From Acidithiobacillus thiooxidans ATCC 19377 (GTDB lineage: Bacteria; Pseudomonadota; Gammaproteobacteria; Acidithiobacillales; Acidithiobacillaceae): 64,000 bases of DNA. Positions 25,054-33,451 of the stretch are shown in pieces. A program made the translations under genes and the position numbers. Where the stretch lies: NCBI RefSeq assembly GCF_009662475.1, contig NZ_CP045571.1, forward strand, positions 3,160,501 to 3,224,500, given 5' to 3'. The notes below the pieces were generated by a model, which saw only the letters and a list, made by a program, of their open reading frames with translations, ran no database searches and was not told where the DNA came from. Position 1 is the stretch's first letter. Each line of letters begins with the position of its first letter.

Positions 25054-25368
25054 ATGACACAGCTACCACCCGAAGCAGGCGGCTTCAATAGTGGTCTCTT
25101 TGAGCCGGATGATGATTGGATCGCTTCTGCCCCAAAGGAACTTCAAATCGCTGCTATGCGGCGGTGGTTTCTTGATCGCTACGAGGACCCTGCGAACGAA
25201 ACGCCATGGGACGGCGAAGGCAAAGAATATGTATTTGTCTGGGGTGGTCCATACGACCCTGATGACGAAATCCAGAGCAGCTTTAACAATTTGTCTCGCG
25301 TACGCGACGTTATCCAACAATTCTCCAAGGGAATCGAGGAGGAACTTGTTCGTCGCTTTCCGGTGTAA
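25054..25368 (+). CDS. small hypothetical protein, possibly a truncated N-terminal domain
   Basis: A 104-residue acidic protein. A central block, MRRWFLDRYEDPANETPWDG then YVFVWGGPYDPDDEIQ, looks like a short domain that I associate with the N-terminus of longer uncharacterised proteins in defence-like or mobile settings. Here the protein stops soon after it, so the gene may be a truncated remnant or a stand-alone form. No ribosome site is obvious before the ATG. It is flanked by long non-coding stretches. Family assignment is uncertain. Confidence 0.5.
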   Translation: MTQLPPEAGGFNSGLFEPDDDWIASAPKELQIAAMRRWFLDRYEDPANETPWDGEGKEYVFVWGGPYDPDDEIQSSFNNLSRVRDVIQQFSKGIEEELVRRFPV

Positions 25369-25740
25369 TTGGGGGCCCTTCAGAACTCTGAATTTAAAGC
25401 ACGTTAAGCATCTGGAGCCTAGTTCTGTGTGAATCTGTCCAAAAAAGATCAGTTTCGGATAAAAGCTAATCTTGTGTACAAAAGCAATATAAAAAGCATG
25501 ATGGACATGCGCTGAAATTCGCACATCGGTTTTGATCATCCTGAAATCTGCAATATGTGGACCGAGGTCCCTGTAACCGATTCATCTGGTGATGGGACAT
25601 GCAAAAACTAGCAAATATAGGCTATGCAGCGACCTTAACGTACTTTAAATTACGTTTTCGTTCCATTTTAACTTCAGCCCCCTTTAACTGTAGTTGAGGC
25701 AGTTGTATCATAAGCTGATATGGTCGACTAGGATACTTAA
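25369..25740. other. 372-bp AT-rich intergenic stretch, no gene seen
   Basis: No convincing ORF on either strand. The DNA is more AT-rich than the neighbouring core genes. It holds a short palindrome (TTCAGA-AC-TCTGAA near 25378-25391) and GTTAAGC at 25403-25409, which again resembles an integron-type core but lacks a partner. The last 40 bases may include the promoter of the small gene at 25741. Nothing else can be supported. Confidence 0.5.
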
Positions 25741-25968
25741 ATGAAGGGAATATTTTGGAAAAAGAAAGAAATTAATAAAACTACCGAATCAAATGAATTC
25801 GCCGGGATCGACCCGTTTGAAATAGACGAGTGTGAATTTAATGAAGCTCAACGTGCTGAACTTTCGCGTATGCGTTTAGAGCGTATACTGGGTGACGTAA
25901 AAGAGCCATCATTAATTGAAAAAATTAGAGAGCGATTTGACGTACCGTTATATCTTATATTTGATTAA
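25741..25968 (+). CDS. small hypothetical protein, AT-rich gene
   Basis: A 75-residue, highly charged protein (MKGIFWKKKEINKTTESNEF at the start, with a Lys-rich N-terminus and an acidic middle). Codon use is clearly AT-rich compared with the core genes nearby, which points to horizontal origin. The C-terminal half is predicted helical (EAQRAELSRMRLERILGDVK). There is no recognisable domain, signal peptide or membrane segment, and no clear ribosome site precedes the ATG. It could be a genuine small orphan gene or a chance ORF. Confidence 0.4.
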   Translation: MKGIFWKKKEINKTTESNEFAGIDPFEIDECEFNEAQRAELSRMRLERILGDVKEPSLIEKIRERFDVPLYLIFD

Positions 25969-27021
25969 TTCTTACCTTATTCGTTTTACATTGGCATACG
26001 GGCAGTTGTCATATGGTTTAGCTTGCAGATATCACTGCCCCAATATTACGGCCCACCCGCATTCGAATGGTTAGTCTCTTGTGATGATCTTATGGATAGT
26101 CCCGTTTTACTTCTGGATAAGCGAGGTTCTGGGTGAAGAAGGAAAAGAATTTTGCTGACTGATCGCACAGGTACGCTTTTAACTCGTTAGCCATAACAGA
26201 GGGTGGATCCCAACAAAGGTACAAAAGGTCCCACAAGAAACTCTGCAATAGCCTGAATTCACAAGGGCCACAAGCATTCTGGCATCCCCCGTGATTTCTC
26301 CTGTCTCGGACCATGGGTTTCGGGGAAACACTCTGTATGTTCTTAAAACGGTCGTTTTGAGAATGCGTCGTGCCACTCCCCCAAATGGGCGTATGGGTGC
26401 CAAAGAATATCCGTTTTCCTTGTCCCGAAACTTAAAACCCCTTACGTTTTCGTCAAACCCATTAAAGAACATAAAGATATAGAAAACAGATCTCATTTCA
26501 TTGGTGACGTGATTGACCAACAGGGGATCGGCAGGACGGCCTTCTAACGCCATTTTCCAACAGATCCGGAAAGGCGCTCAGGAATGAGCGTTCAGCAGAA
26601 GCTTAACTGGGGGGGGGCTAAACCCTGGGACTTTTGGTACCTTTGTTAGGATGAACCCAAGGATTGGCTTTCAGTGTAACGTGGGGACTCAGCAGACGCG
26701 AAAAACACCATGAAATTGTTACGGTAACGGTTATTTAACAGCCCCCCCCAGATTGACAAACCGATTTTCTGTCAATTTATAAGCCAGTAAACACAAGGGT
26801 CCCACATGGGAAAATCCTGGGAAAATGGCGCATTGCCCAAGACATGCCCAAGCCAGATGGGCACTAGCATGTAGCTTATGTACAGAGGGCTATGATGGTT
26901 ATAGCAGGGTGGCGTGTAAGCACCATCTCCAGGATCACATTCGCCGGAATCGCTTCCATCAAAAGATACAGCCGTAGATTAGATGTAGTCGAACCAGTTA
27001 TCGCTAATCGTTTGATTTATA
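25969..27021. other. about 1 kb non-coding accessory DNA between orphan genes and tRNA-Phe
   Basis: No gene here can be supported. A 124-codon minus-strand ORF (26179-26553) and a 64-codon plus ORF ending in the antisense of tRNA-Phe are judged spurious. Instead the stretch holds structured repeats: a pair of imperfect inverted repeats (26201-26237 and 26620-26658), a G9 tract at 26609-26617 with a C8 counterpart at 26742-26749, and a hairpin ATTGACA/TGTCAAT at 26752-26776. It may be a decayed mobile element inserted beside the tRNA gene, or it may encode a structured RNA. Confidence 0.55.
26201..26658. repeat. MITE-like unit with about 35-bp imperfect terminal inverted repeats
   Basis: The left end (26201-26237) and the reverse complement of the right end (26620-26658) share AACAAAGGTAC exactly (26212-26222 against 26637-26647), plus ATCC and GGGT on the outer side and GTCCCA on the inner side, with a few mismatches and a one-base shift. 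The interior of about 380 bp has no transposase motif. A third partial copy (GGTCCCACA) lies at 26798-26806. No clear target-site duplication is visible. The size and layout fit a non-autonomous insertion, but this rests on reading by eye. Confidence 0.5.
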
Positions 27022-27097
<76 letters not shown>

Positions 27098-27110
27098 CAA
27101 GAGCGCGTAT

Positions 27111-27968
27111 TTAAGCGGGCTCACGCCCGGAAGTCAAGGCCAGGGCGCGACGATATAAAAGACGGTGGGCCATTCCGCTTTGCGCTTCAGCAATTCGCAC
27201 CGCCTGAGTCAGTGGCAACTCATCGAGCAAAGGGGCGAGCCAGCGATCTGCTTCCTGTTCACCGGGGTCTTGTTCAGGTGCCCCGCCGAGTATCAGGGTC
27301 ATTTCGCCGCGCACCTTATCGGGGTGCTGAGACAGTTGCTCCAGCAGCCCGCCCAGAGAGTCGCGCAAACATTCTTCGTAGATTTTGGTCAGCTCCCGGC
27401 AAAGCGCTGCAGGTCGATTCCGGCCCCAAAGTTCGGCCATGTCCGTTATGGTTGCCACAATGCGATGGGGGGCCTCATAAAAAATCATGGTTCGTGATTC
27501 CGACTGCAACACCGCAAGACGCGCCCGACGGGCGCCCGCTTTGGCGGGTAAGAATCCTTCAAAACTGAAGCGATCACTCGGCAAGCCGGACAAGGATAAC
27601 GCCGCTACAGCAGCATTGGGTCCGGGGATAATGGTGACCGGTAACTGCTGTTCGCGCAGCAACGCCAGTAATGGAAAACCAGGATCGGAAATTAACGGCA
27701 TCCCGGCATCAGAAAGCAGGGCAATCTGCTCACCGGCGGCTATGCGCTGGGCAATTTGCGGGGCCAGTGCCCGCTCGTTATGTTCGTGCAGGGCCATAGT
27801 TTTGGGCTGTACACCAAGATGCTGGAACAAGCGCTGGGCATGACGGCGATCTTCCACCAGGATCAGGCTGGCACCCGCAATGGCCTGCCCGGCCCGTGGC
27901 GAAAGATCCTCCAGATTGCCGATGGGGGTGGCGATAATCGTCAACAGCCCGGAATGCATTTCAGTCAT
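27111..27968 (-). CDS. rsmI: 16S rRNA (cytidine(1402)-2'-O)-methyltransferase RsmI
   Basis: A 285-residue tetrapyrrole-methylase-fold enzyme. The N-terminal GLLTIIATPIGNLEDLSPRA, then LILVEDRRHAQRLFQHLGV, ISDPGFPLLALLREQQLPVT and PSDRFSFEGFLPAKAGAR are the standard RsmI motifs. It methylates the ribose of C1402 in the ribosomal P site. The start at 27968 is chosen because homologues begin just before the TIIATPIGN motif. An in-frame ATG at 28220 would run antisense through lpoA. It is divergent from lpoA with 34 bp between starts, a gene pair widely conserved in gammaproteobacteria. Confidence 0.95.
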   Translation of the reverse strand: MTEMHSGLLTIIATPIGNLEDLSPRAGQAIAGASLILVEDRRHAQRLFQHLGVQPKTMALHEHNERALAPQIAQRIAAGEQIALLSDAGMPLISDPGFPLLALLREQQLPVTIIPGPNAAVAALSLSGLPSDRFSFEGFLPAKAGARRARLAVLQSESRTMIFYEAPHRIVATITDMAELWGRNRPAALCRELTKIYEECLRDSLGGLLEQLSQHPDKVRGEMTLILGGAPEQDPGEQEADRWLAPLLDELPLTQAVRIAEAQSGMAHRLLYRRALALTSGREPA

Positions 27969-28002
27969 TGAACCACTGCTCCATTCTCCATACACTCTGC
28001 TC

Positions 28003-29844
28003 ATGAAACTGCCGACCAGTTTATTCCATTTGCCACGTTTGACCGCCACCCTGGCTGTCGCCGCCGCCTTGAGCGCCTGCGCGAGTATGCCACATAAGCC
28101 TGCGCCCGTGCTCAGTACCGCTCCGGCTCCTGTAGCCACTGCGGCAAATCCTCCTGAAGCGGCAAGTGCCCGGCAGGCAGATGCGTTACTCGCAGAGGGG
28201 CATGACCTGGAAGCCGCCAAAGACTACATTAAGGCGGCGGCGGCCGTTCAAGGCAAGACACAACTCCAGTATTTGCTGAAGGCTGCACAAGCCTCCCTGC
28301 AGGGCAACAGGGCTCCAGTAGCGGTACTCCTCGCCGATGAAGTCCTGCGCCTGGAACATGACGATAACGGTTTACGTGGACAAGCCTTGTGGGTCCGCGC
28401 CCAGGGATTGATGGATCAGGGACAGACACCCAGGGCCAAAGGCAATCTCGAAGAACTTCTGACCATCGCCAGCACGCCGCAGAACGTGCGGGCCGAGGCC
28501 ATGGGAACCCTTGCCACGTTATACACGCAAGAGGGGCATGAACTGACTGCCCTGAATTTTCTGATAGAACGGGACAGCCTGCTCAGCGGCGCTGCCATCC
28601 ACAAAAACCATCAGCGTATTCATGCTCTTCTGGACTCTGTTTCCTCGGCGCGCATTCAAAACTGGCAGGGACGCAGTGGTAATCCTTTGGTACAGGAATG
28701 GCTCGCCATTGCCCTGATCAGTCGCCATAATCCTGATCCGGATCAACGCAAAGCCGCTATCAATGCCTGGATGGCCGCGCATCCTGGCCACCCACCCATC
28801 AATTTTACCAGCCATGACGAACTGAACGTCGCCGACACTACCAGCAGTCAGGAGGGCAGTATTTGTGCACTGCTGCCCTCCACCGGTAGTTATGCGAGAC
28901 TTTCCCAGGCCCTCAGTGCCGGCATGGAAACGGCGGCACAGCTGACCTCCGGGCCGGCCGTCAAGCTGCTGCAAAGTACCGGGAATCCCAGTTATACCGC
29001 CGTACTCTTTGAGCGCGGAGTCAAGGAAGGTTGCCAGATATTTGTCGGGCCATTGTTACCGCAGGACATCAATGCCGTGGCCAGTGTACGCAAACCTTCA
29101 GATCCTCCGGTTATTGCTCTGGGTTCCGATGCCGGGGTACAACAACCGGGGTTATATACTTTCAGTCTGAGTCGGGATGTTGCGGCGCGTCAAATTGCCA
29201 ATCAGGGCTATGCAGCAGGCTATCGACGGGTCTACGTGTTGTATCCGCAGGATTCCAGTGGCGCTGCCATTCAGGCCGATTTTATTGATACCTGGAAAAA
29301 ACTGGGTGGCAGTGTCGCAGGAGTCGCCACCTATCTACCTGGTCATTCTCTGAATGGTCAGGCGCAGCAACTGCTAAGCGGGACCAGCTCAACGCATGAT
29401 TTTGTTTTCCTGGTCGCAGACAGCAAAAATGCCAACGCTGCGGTCTCTGCTATCCGTTCCATCAACAGTCATATCCCGATTTTCAGTCCGGCGCTTTTAC
29501 ATGGGGCCACCCTCCCGAGCGATGCGCAAAATCTCTCCGGAATCGAGTCCGTGGATATGCCCTGGGTTATTCAACCGGCTACGACCAAGCCACAGGCCGC
29601 CGCGCTCCTCCACACGAGCCTGCCCAATGCCAGTGATGCGCAGTGGCGGATGGCCGCTTTTGGTCTGGATGCCTACCAGCTTGCCGATAAAATCCTCGCC
29701 AAACAATTTAGCCAGCCTCTCAAAGGCGCCACCGGAACCTTACATTTTGGTAAAGAGGGCCGCATCGTGCGTGACATGGAATGGATGGAAGTAGAGAATG
29801 GCGCTATTGTGCCTTTACCAGCCATTCCCAAACCCGGCAGCTAA
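28003..29844 (+). CDS. lpoA: penicillin-binding protein activator LpoA-like lipoprotein
   Basis: A 613-residue outer-membrane lipoprotein (LppC family). The signal peptide ends in the lipobox LSAC, Cys near residue 24. A Pro/Ala-rich linker and an N-terminal TPR-like helical domain (to about residue 280) precede a periplasmic-binding-protein-like domain beginning ICALLPSTGSYARLSQALSA. LpoA activates PBP1A in peptidoglycan synthesis by reaching through the wall from the outer membrane. Gene order rsmI-lpoA-yraN-SIS is the classical one and supports the call. The start at 28003 gives the clean signal peptide. Confidence 0.9.
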   Translation: MKLPTSLFHLPRLTATLAVAAALSACASMPHKPAPVLSTAPAPVATAANPPEAASARQADALLAEGHDLEAAKDYIKAAAAVQGKTQLQYLLKAAQASLQGNRAPVAVLLADEVLRLEHDDNGLRGQALWVRAQGLMDQGQTPRAKGNLEELLTIASTPQNVRAEAMGTLATLYTQEGHELTALNFLIERDSLLSGAAIHKNHQRIHALLDSVSSARIQNWQGRSGNPLVQEWLAIALISRHNPDPDQRKAAINAWMAAHPGHPPINFTSHDELNVADTTSSQEGSICALLPSTGSYARLSQALSAGMETAAQLTSGPAVKLLQSTGNPSYTAVLFERGVKEGCQIFVGPLLPQDINAVASVRKPSDPPVIALGSDAGVQQPGLYTFSLSRDVAARQIANQGYAAGYRRVYVLYPQDSSGAAIQADFIDTWKKLGGSVAGVATYLPGHSLNGQAQQLLSGTSSTHDFVFLVADSKNANAAVSAIRSINSHIPIFSPALLHGATLPSDAQNLSGIESVDMPWVIQPATTKPQAAALLHTSLPNASDAQWRMAAFGLDAYQLADKILAKQFSQPLKGATGTLHFGKEGRIVRDMEWMEVENGAIVPLPAIPKPGS

Positions 29845-29852
29845 ATTAACGC

Positions 29853-30218
29853 ATGCCTTCGCCGCGCCAAAATTTCGGTCAGCAAGGTGAGGATCGCGCT
29901 TTAGCTTTGCTGCTGAGGGCCGGACTAAAATTGCTGTTGCGCAATTTTCGTTGCCGTTCCGGGGAAATCGACCTGATCGTACTCGATAATGAGGCGCTGG
30001 TGTTCGTGGAAGTGCGCCAGCGCACCCATAATCGGCAAGGATCTGCCGCCGCCAGCGTCAACCATCGGAAGCAGCAGCGTTTGATTCGCGCTGCCGAATA
30101 TTTTTTATTGCGTAATCCCCGGCATGGTCTGCGTCCTTGCCGGTTTGACGTGATTGCCATTGACGGTGACGCAGCGCCGGAGTGGATTCGCGATGCTTTC
30201 AGAGTGCCCAGCCCATGA
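29853..30218 (+). CDS. yraN: UPF0102 family protein YraN (predicted nuclease fold)
   Basis: A 121-residue protein with the UPF0102 signature: GEDRALALLLRAGLKLLLRN, then FRCRSGEIDLIVLDNEALVF and VEVRQRT. The E-x-D-L and V-E-V-R motifs match the restriction-endonuclease-like fold (holliday-junction-resolvase type), so it may act on DNA, though the family has no settled function. It lies 8 bp after lpoA, and its stop overlaps the next start (ATGA), so the genes are co-translated. Length is normal for the family. Confidence 0.92.
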   Translation: MPSPRQNFGQQGEDRALALLLRAGLKLLLRNFRCRSGEIDLIVLDNEALVFVEVRQRTHNRQGSAAASVNHRKQQRLIRAAEYFLLRNPRHGLRPCRFDVIAIDGDAAPEWIRDAFRVPSP

Positions 30219-31300
30219 CCATGCCTAACCGGATAAATACCGCCTTGCGCGCCAGCATCGCCACCAAGGAACATGCTGCACAGAGTCTCGCCGCACCTTT
30301 CGCCAACGCCAGTGCAAGACTGATAGCCACACTGCAGAACGGCGGCCAGGTATTAAGTTGCGGCAACGGTGGTTCATCGGGAGATGCCCAGCATCTGGCC
30401 TCCGAACTGGTCAACCGCTTTGAAAGTAATCGCATGGCCCTTCCCGCCGTTGCCCTCAGCACGGATAGCAGCGTCTTGACCGCCATTGCCAATGATTCTG
30501 CCTACCCACAGGTATTCGCCCGTCAGGTGGAGGCCCTGGGCCGACCCGGCGATTGTCTGGTAGCTTTCAGTACCTCCGGCAATTCCGAAAATGTTCTGCA
30601 GGCCATCCGTACAGCCCGGGCTCGGGGCATGTGGACCTTGGCCATGACCGGCAAGGATGGCGGACAACTTGCCGGCCTGCTGGGGGCGGCGGATATTGAA
30701 CTGCGCGTCCCCGAAACCAGTACAGCGCGCATCCAGGAAGTCCATCTGGTCATCATTCATGCCCTTTGCAGCGATGTGGACGCAGCCTTTGCCGAAAATC
30801 CAATTCCGCCCCATAGCGTCGCGTCATTTTCCGGACGGATTCTGCACGACCGGGAGCTGCTCAGGCAGGCCTGCAATTATCGTCGTCCACTGGTGTTCAC
30901 CAATGGGGTTTTTGATGTCCTGCATCGTGGTCATGTCCAATATCTCGCCGAAGCCCGCGCGGAAGGCGCCTGTCTGGTTGTCGCCGTGAACAGTGATGCC
31001 TCCGTGCGTCGACTCGGCAAGGGTGCTGATCGCCCGATCAATCCGGAAGACGATCGGATGGCGGTACTCGCGGCCCTGCAGTCTGTGGATTTCGTCACCA
31101 CTTTTGATGAAGACACCCCCTTGCAACTCATCGAAAAACTGCAGCCTGACGTCCTGATCAAGGGCGGCGACTGGCCGGTGGAACGCATCGTCGGTGCCCG
31201 CGAGGTCCAGGCGCGCGGCGGTCGCGTGCTCAGCATTCCTTTCCGGCACGAACGCAGCACCTCCGCCCTCTTACAGAAAATCCGGAATTCCCGACCATGA
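30215..31300 (+). CDS. fusion of sedoheptulose-7-phosphate isomerase (GmhA/DiaA-like SIS) and heptose-1-P adenylyltransferase (RfaE2)
   Basis: A 361-residue two-domain protein. Residues about 1-190 form a SIS domain with CGNGGSSGDAQHLASELVNR and IQEVHLVIIHALC, as in GmhA and DiaA. Residues about 205-361 form a nucleotidyltransferase with NGVFDVLHRGHVQYLAEARA (HxGH motif) and LIKGGDW, as in the C-terminal half of HldE. Together they would perform the first and fourth steps of ADP-heptose synthesis for the LPS core. The kinase half of HldE is absent here. The ATG at 30215 overlaps the yraN stop, and the stop overlaps the next ATG. The waaF heptosyltransferase lies three genes on. Confidence 0.9.
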   Translation: MTMPNRINTALRASIATKEHAAQSLAAPFANASARLIATLQNGGQVLSCGNGGSSGDAQHLASELVNRFESNRMALPAVALSTDSSVLTAIANDSAYPQVFARQVEALGRPGDCLVAFSTSGNSENVLQAIRTARARGMWTLAMTGKDGGQLAGLLGAADIELRVPETSTARIQEVHLVIIHALCSDVDAAFAENPIPPHSVASFSGRILHDRELLRQACNYRRPLVFTNGVFDVLHRGHVQYLAEARAEGACLVVAVNSDASVRRLGKGADRPINPEDDRMAVLAALQSVDFVTTFDEDTPLQLIEKLQPDVLIKGGDWPVERIVGAREVQARGGRVLSIPFRHERSTSALLQKIRNSRP

Positions 31301-32682
31301 GCATCGCCGTCATTCTTCCGGCACTGCGTGCAGCTCTCGACACCGAGAGAGTTCGGGATGACAGCGATACCCTGTCCATTTACAGCCGTGATGACACCCC
31401 GGGAAGCTGTCTCCCAGCCCTGGTGCTTTTTCCCCGGAGTCATGAAGAAGTGCAGGCTATTGTCCACATCGCCCGTCGCCATCATTTACCGCTGATCCCC
31501 AGAGGGGCCGGGTCGGGCAATGTCGGCGGCGCGCAACCGGTACCCGGCAGCGCCGTCATCAGTTTTGAGTGCATGCAGGAAGTTTGTGATTACAGCCCGG
31601 CAGACCGGACCATCACGGTAGAAGCAGGCATGATTACCGCCGCCATCAATGACCATGTTGTTCAGGACGGGCTTTTTTATCCTCCTGATCCGGGCAGCAG
31701 TCCCTATTGCCGGATTGGTGGTAATCTCGCCATGAATGCCGGGGGGCCGCATGCTGTCAAATACGGGGTGACCCGGGATTATGTGCTCGGTTTGCGCGCC
31801 GTCACCGGCTGCGGGGAAACCCTCTGCTGTGGAGTGCGTACCAGCAAAGGCGTGGTCGGTTATGATCTGACCCGTTTACTGGTGGGGAGTGAAGGTACGC
31901 TGGCGTTGATTACCGAAGTCACCCTGCGCCTGCTGCCCCTGCCCATGGCCAAAGCCACGCTTCGCGCGGCCTATGCCAATACCGCCAGCGCCTGCGCGGC
32001 GGTCCAGCGGGTCATGGCACAAAGACGTACACCCAGCGCCCTGGAACTCATGGATCCTCATGCCCTGGCGGCCGTACGCAGTATGGGCGCCGCAACAGAC
32101 CTGCCCGCTGCCAGTCAGGCGCTGTTGATGGTCGAAGTCGACGGCGAAAGCGAAACCATCCCCGCCCAGTTGGAAGCCGTGCGCCAGGCCCTTGCTGGAG
32201 ACGGTAATCTGGAAATCCTGGAGGCCACAGATGCCCAGGCCACGGCAGCACTCTGGGCGGCGCGCAAATCCCTGTCTCCAGCCACCAAAGCCATGGCCCC
32301 TCTGAAAATCAACGAAGATGTGGTCGTCCCGGTCAGTCGTCTGCGCGATTTACTGGAAGCCATTGAAGCCATTGCCCAAGAACAATCCCTGCACATTGTC
32401 AGCTTTGGCCATGCCGGGAACGGCAATCTTCATGTCAATTTTCTGGTGCACCCCGAAAACCATGAGGAAATGCGCCATGCCCGTCAGGGTCTGCAAAAAC
32501 TCTTTCAGACGGTCCTCCGCCTGGGCGGCACGCTTTCCGGCGAGCACGGCATCGGCTCTACCAAACGGGAATTTTTACCGCTGGAACTCAGCCCCGAAAA
32601 TCTCAGTATTCAGCGTGCCATCAAAAAACTGTTTGATCCAGATGGCATTTTGAATCCTGGCAAATTACTCCCCGAAGGATAA
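31297..32682 (+). CDS. FAD-linked oxidase (GlcD / D-lactate dehydrogenase-like)
   Basis: A 461-residue flavoprotein. The N-terminal PCMH-type FAD domain has PRGAGSGNVGGAQPVPGSAV and PDPGSSPYCRIGGNLAMNAG. The C-terminal FAD-oxidase domain has FGHAGNGNLHVNFLVHP and SGEHGIGSTKREFLP. It matches the glycolate/D-lactate dehydrogenase GlcD group, which oxidises a 2-hydroxyacid and passes electrons to quinones or an iron-sulfur partner. No GlcE or GlcF gene is nearby, so it is likelier a single-subunit D-2-hydroxyacid dehydrogenase. ATGA overlap with the previous gene; the next gene starts 5 bp later. Confidence 0.9.
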   Translation: MSIAVILPALRAALDTERVRDDSDTLSIYSRDDTPGSCLPALVLFPRSHEEVQAIVHIARRHHLPLIPRGAGSGNVGGAQPVPGSAVISFECMQEVCDYSPADRTITVEAGMITAAINDHVVQDGLFYPPDPGSSPYCRIGGNLAMNAGGPHAVKYGVTRDYVLGLRAVTGCGETLCCGVRTSKGVVGYDLTRLLVGSEGTLALITEVTLRLLPLPMAKATLRAAYANTASACAAVQRVMAQRRTPSALELMDPHALAAVRSMGAATDLPAASQALLMVEVDGESETIPAQLEAVRQALAGDGNLEILEATDAQATAALWAARKSLSPATKAMAPLKINEDVVVPVSRLRDLLEAIEAIAQEQSLHIVSFGHAGNGNLHVNFLVHPENHEEMRHARQGLQKLFQTVLRLGGTLSGEHGIGSTKREFLPLELSPENLSIQRAIKKLFDPDGILNPGKLLPEG

Positions 32683-32686
32683 ATGT

Positions 32687-33451
32687 ATGAGTAGTATTCT
32701 TCACGCCATTCAACCCGTGCGCCATATTGCCCTGAAAAACTGGGACGAAACCTTCGACATGGATCTGGTAGATAATAATCCCGCCCACCGCCTGCTCCGC
32801 GACGGAGATGCCTGGGTAGCCATGTTCCGTTCCGGGGTGCTTTGTTTTTTTGGGGCAGGACCGGCCCTGCAGGCGCGGATTATTGCCAGCGTCCAGGCTC
32901 AGTTCACCGCCATCAGCAATCCGAAAGTCGAAGAATTATTCATCAAAACCGGTGAGCGGGATGCCGTCGGCCGGGATGGCGTAACCCTCAAGCATCTGGA
33001 TGAAGAGCGCATCCTCCTGGTGGCTTTGCGCCTGGCCCAAAGCCTCGCCCTCGAACTCCACGAGGAAGCCGTCGAAACTCTTCTGGAAACCACCTTGAAC
33101 TTACTCTCCGAGGTCACCCGTACCGGTCGCCTTCCGGGACGCCGGGGTAGTCATCTGCGTTTTCTGGCCTCCACCTCGGCGACCCGCACCGAAATCCTGT
33201 CGCGTCTTGCGGTGCTGGATAATCCGGACATTGTCTGGGAAACACCAGGGCTGGAAATACTCTCCCGGGAGCTTTCCGCCGATCTGGAACTCACCAGCCG
33301 TTTCCGCGCCCTGGATGAAAAACTCGATGCCATTCATGAAGGACTGGAAATCATGATTGTTGCCAGTCGCCATAATCGTGAGACCGTTCTGGAATGGATC
33401 ATCATCATCCTGATTACGGCGGAAGCGCTGATCATGCTTCTGGGCAAATGA
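32687..33451 (+). CDS. RMD1/DUF155 family protein with C-terminal membrane anchor
   Basis: A 254-residue protein of the DUF155 (RMD1/YagE) type: an N-terminal alpha/beta domain (VAMFRSGVLCFFGAGPALQA), a long helical region with ILLVALRLAQSLALELHEEA, and a C-terminal membrane helix (TVLEWIIIILITAEALIMLL). In yeast and mitochondria relatives are linked to respiratory or organelle structure, but the bacterial role is unknown. It sits between the oxidase gene and waaF in a tight operon, and its stop overlaps the waaF start (ATGA). Confidence 0.88.
   Translation: MSSILHAIQPVRHIALKNWDETFDMDLVDNNPAHRLLRDGDAWVAMFRSGVLCFFGAGPALQARIIASVQAQFTAISNPKVEELFIKTGERDAVGRDGVTLKHLDEERILLVALRLAQSLALELHEEAVETLLETTLNLLSEVTRTGRLPGRRGSHLRFLASTSATRTEILSRLAVLDNPDIVWETPGLEILSRELSADLELTSRFRALDEKLDAIHEGLEIMIVASRHNRETVLEWIIIILITAEALIMLLGK

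Noticed and set aside
25698-26009. Direct repeat GGCAGTTGT flanking the 75-aa gene
   Set aside because: Only 9 bp shared, with diverged flanks. Too short to call a duplication of insertion.
26179-26553. 124-codon minus ORF inside the inverted-repeat unit
   Set aside because: No transposase or other motif, no ribosome site, and it runs through one terminal repeat. Treated as non-coding.
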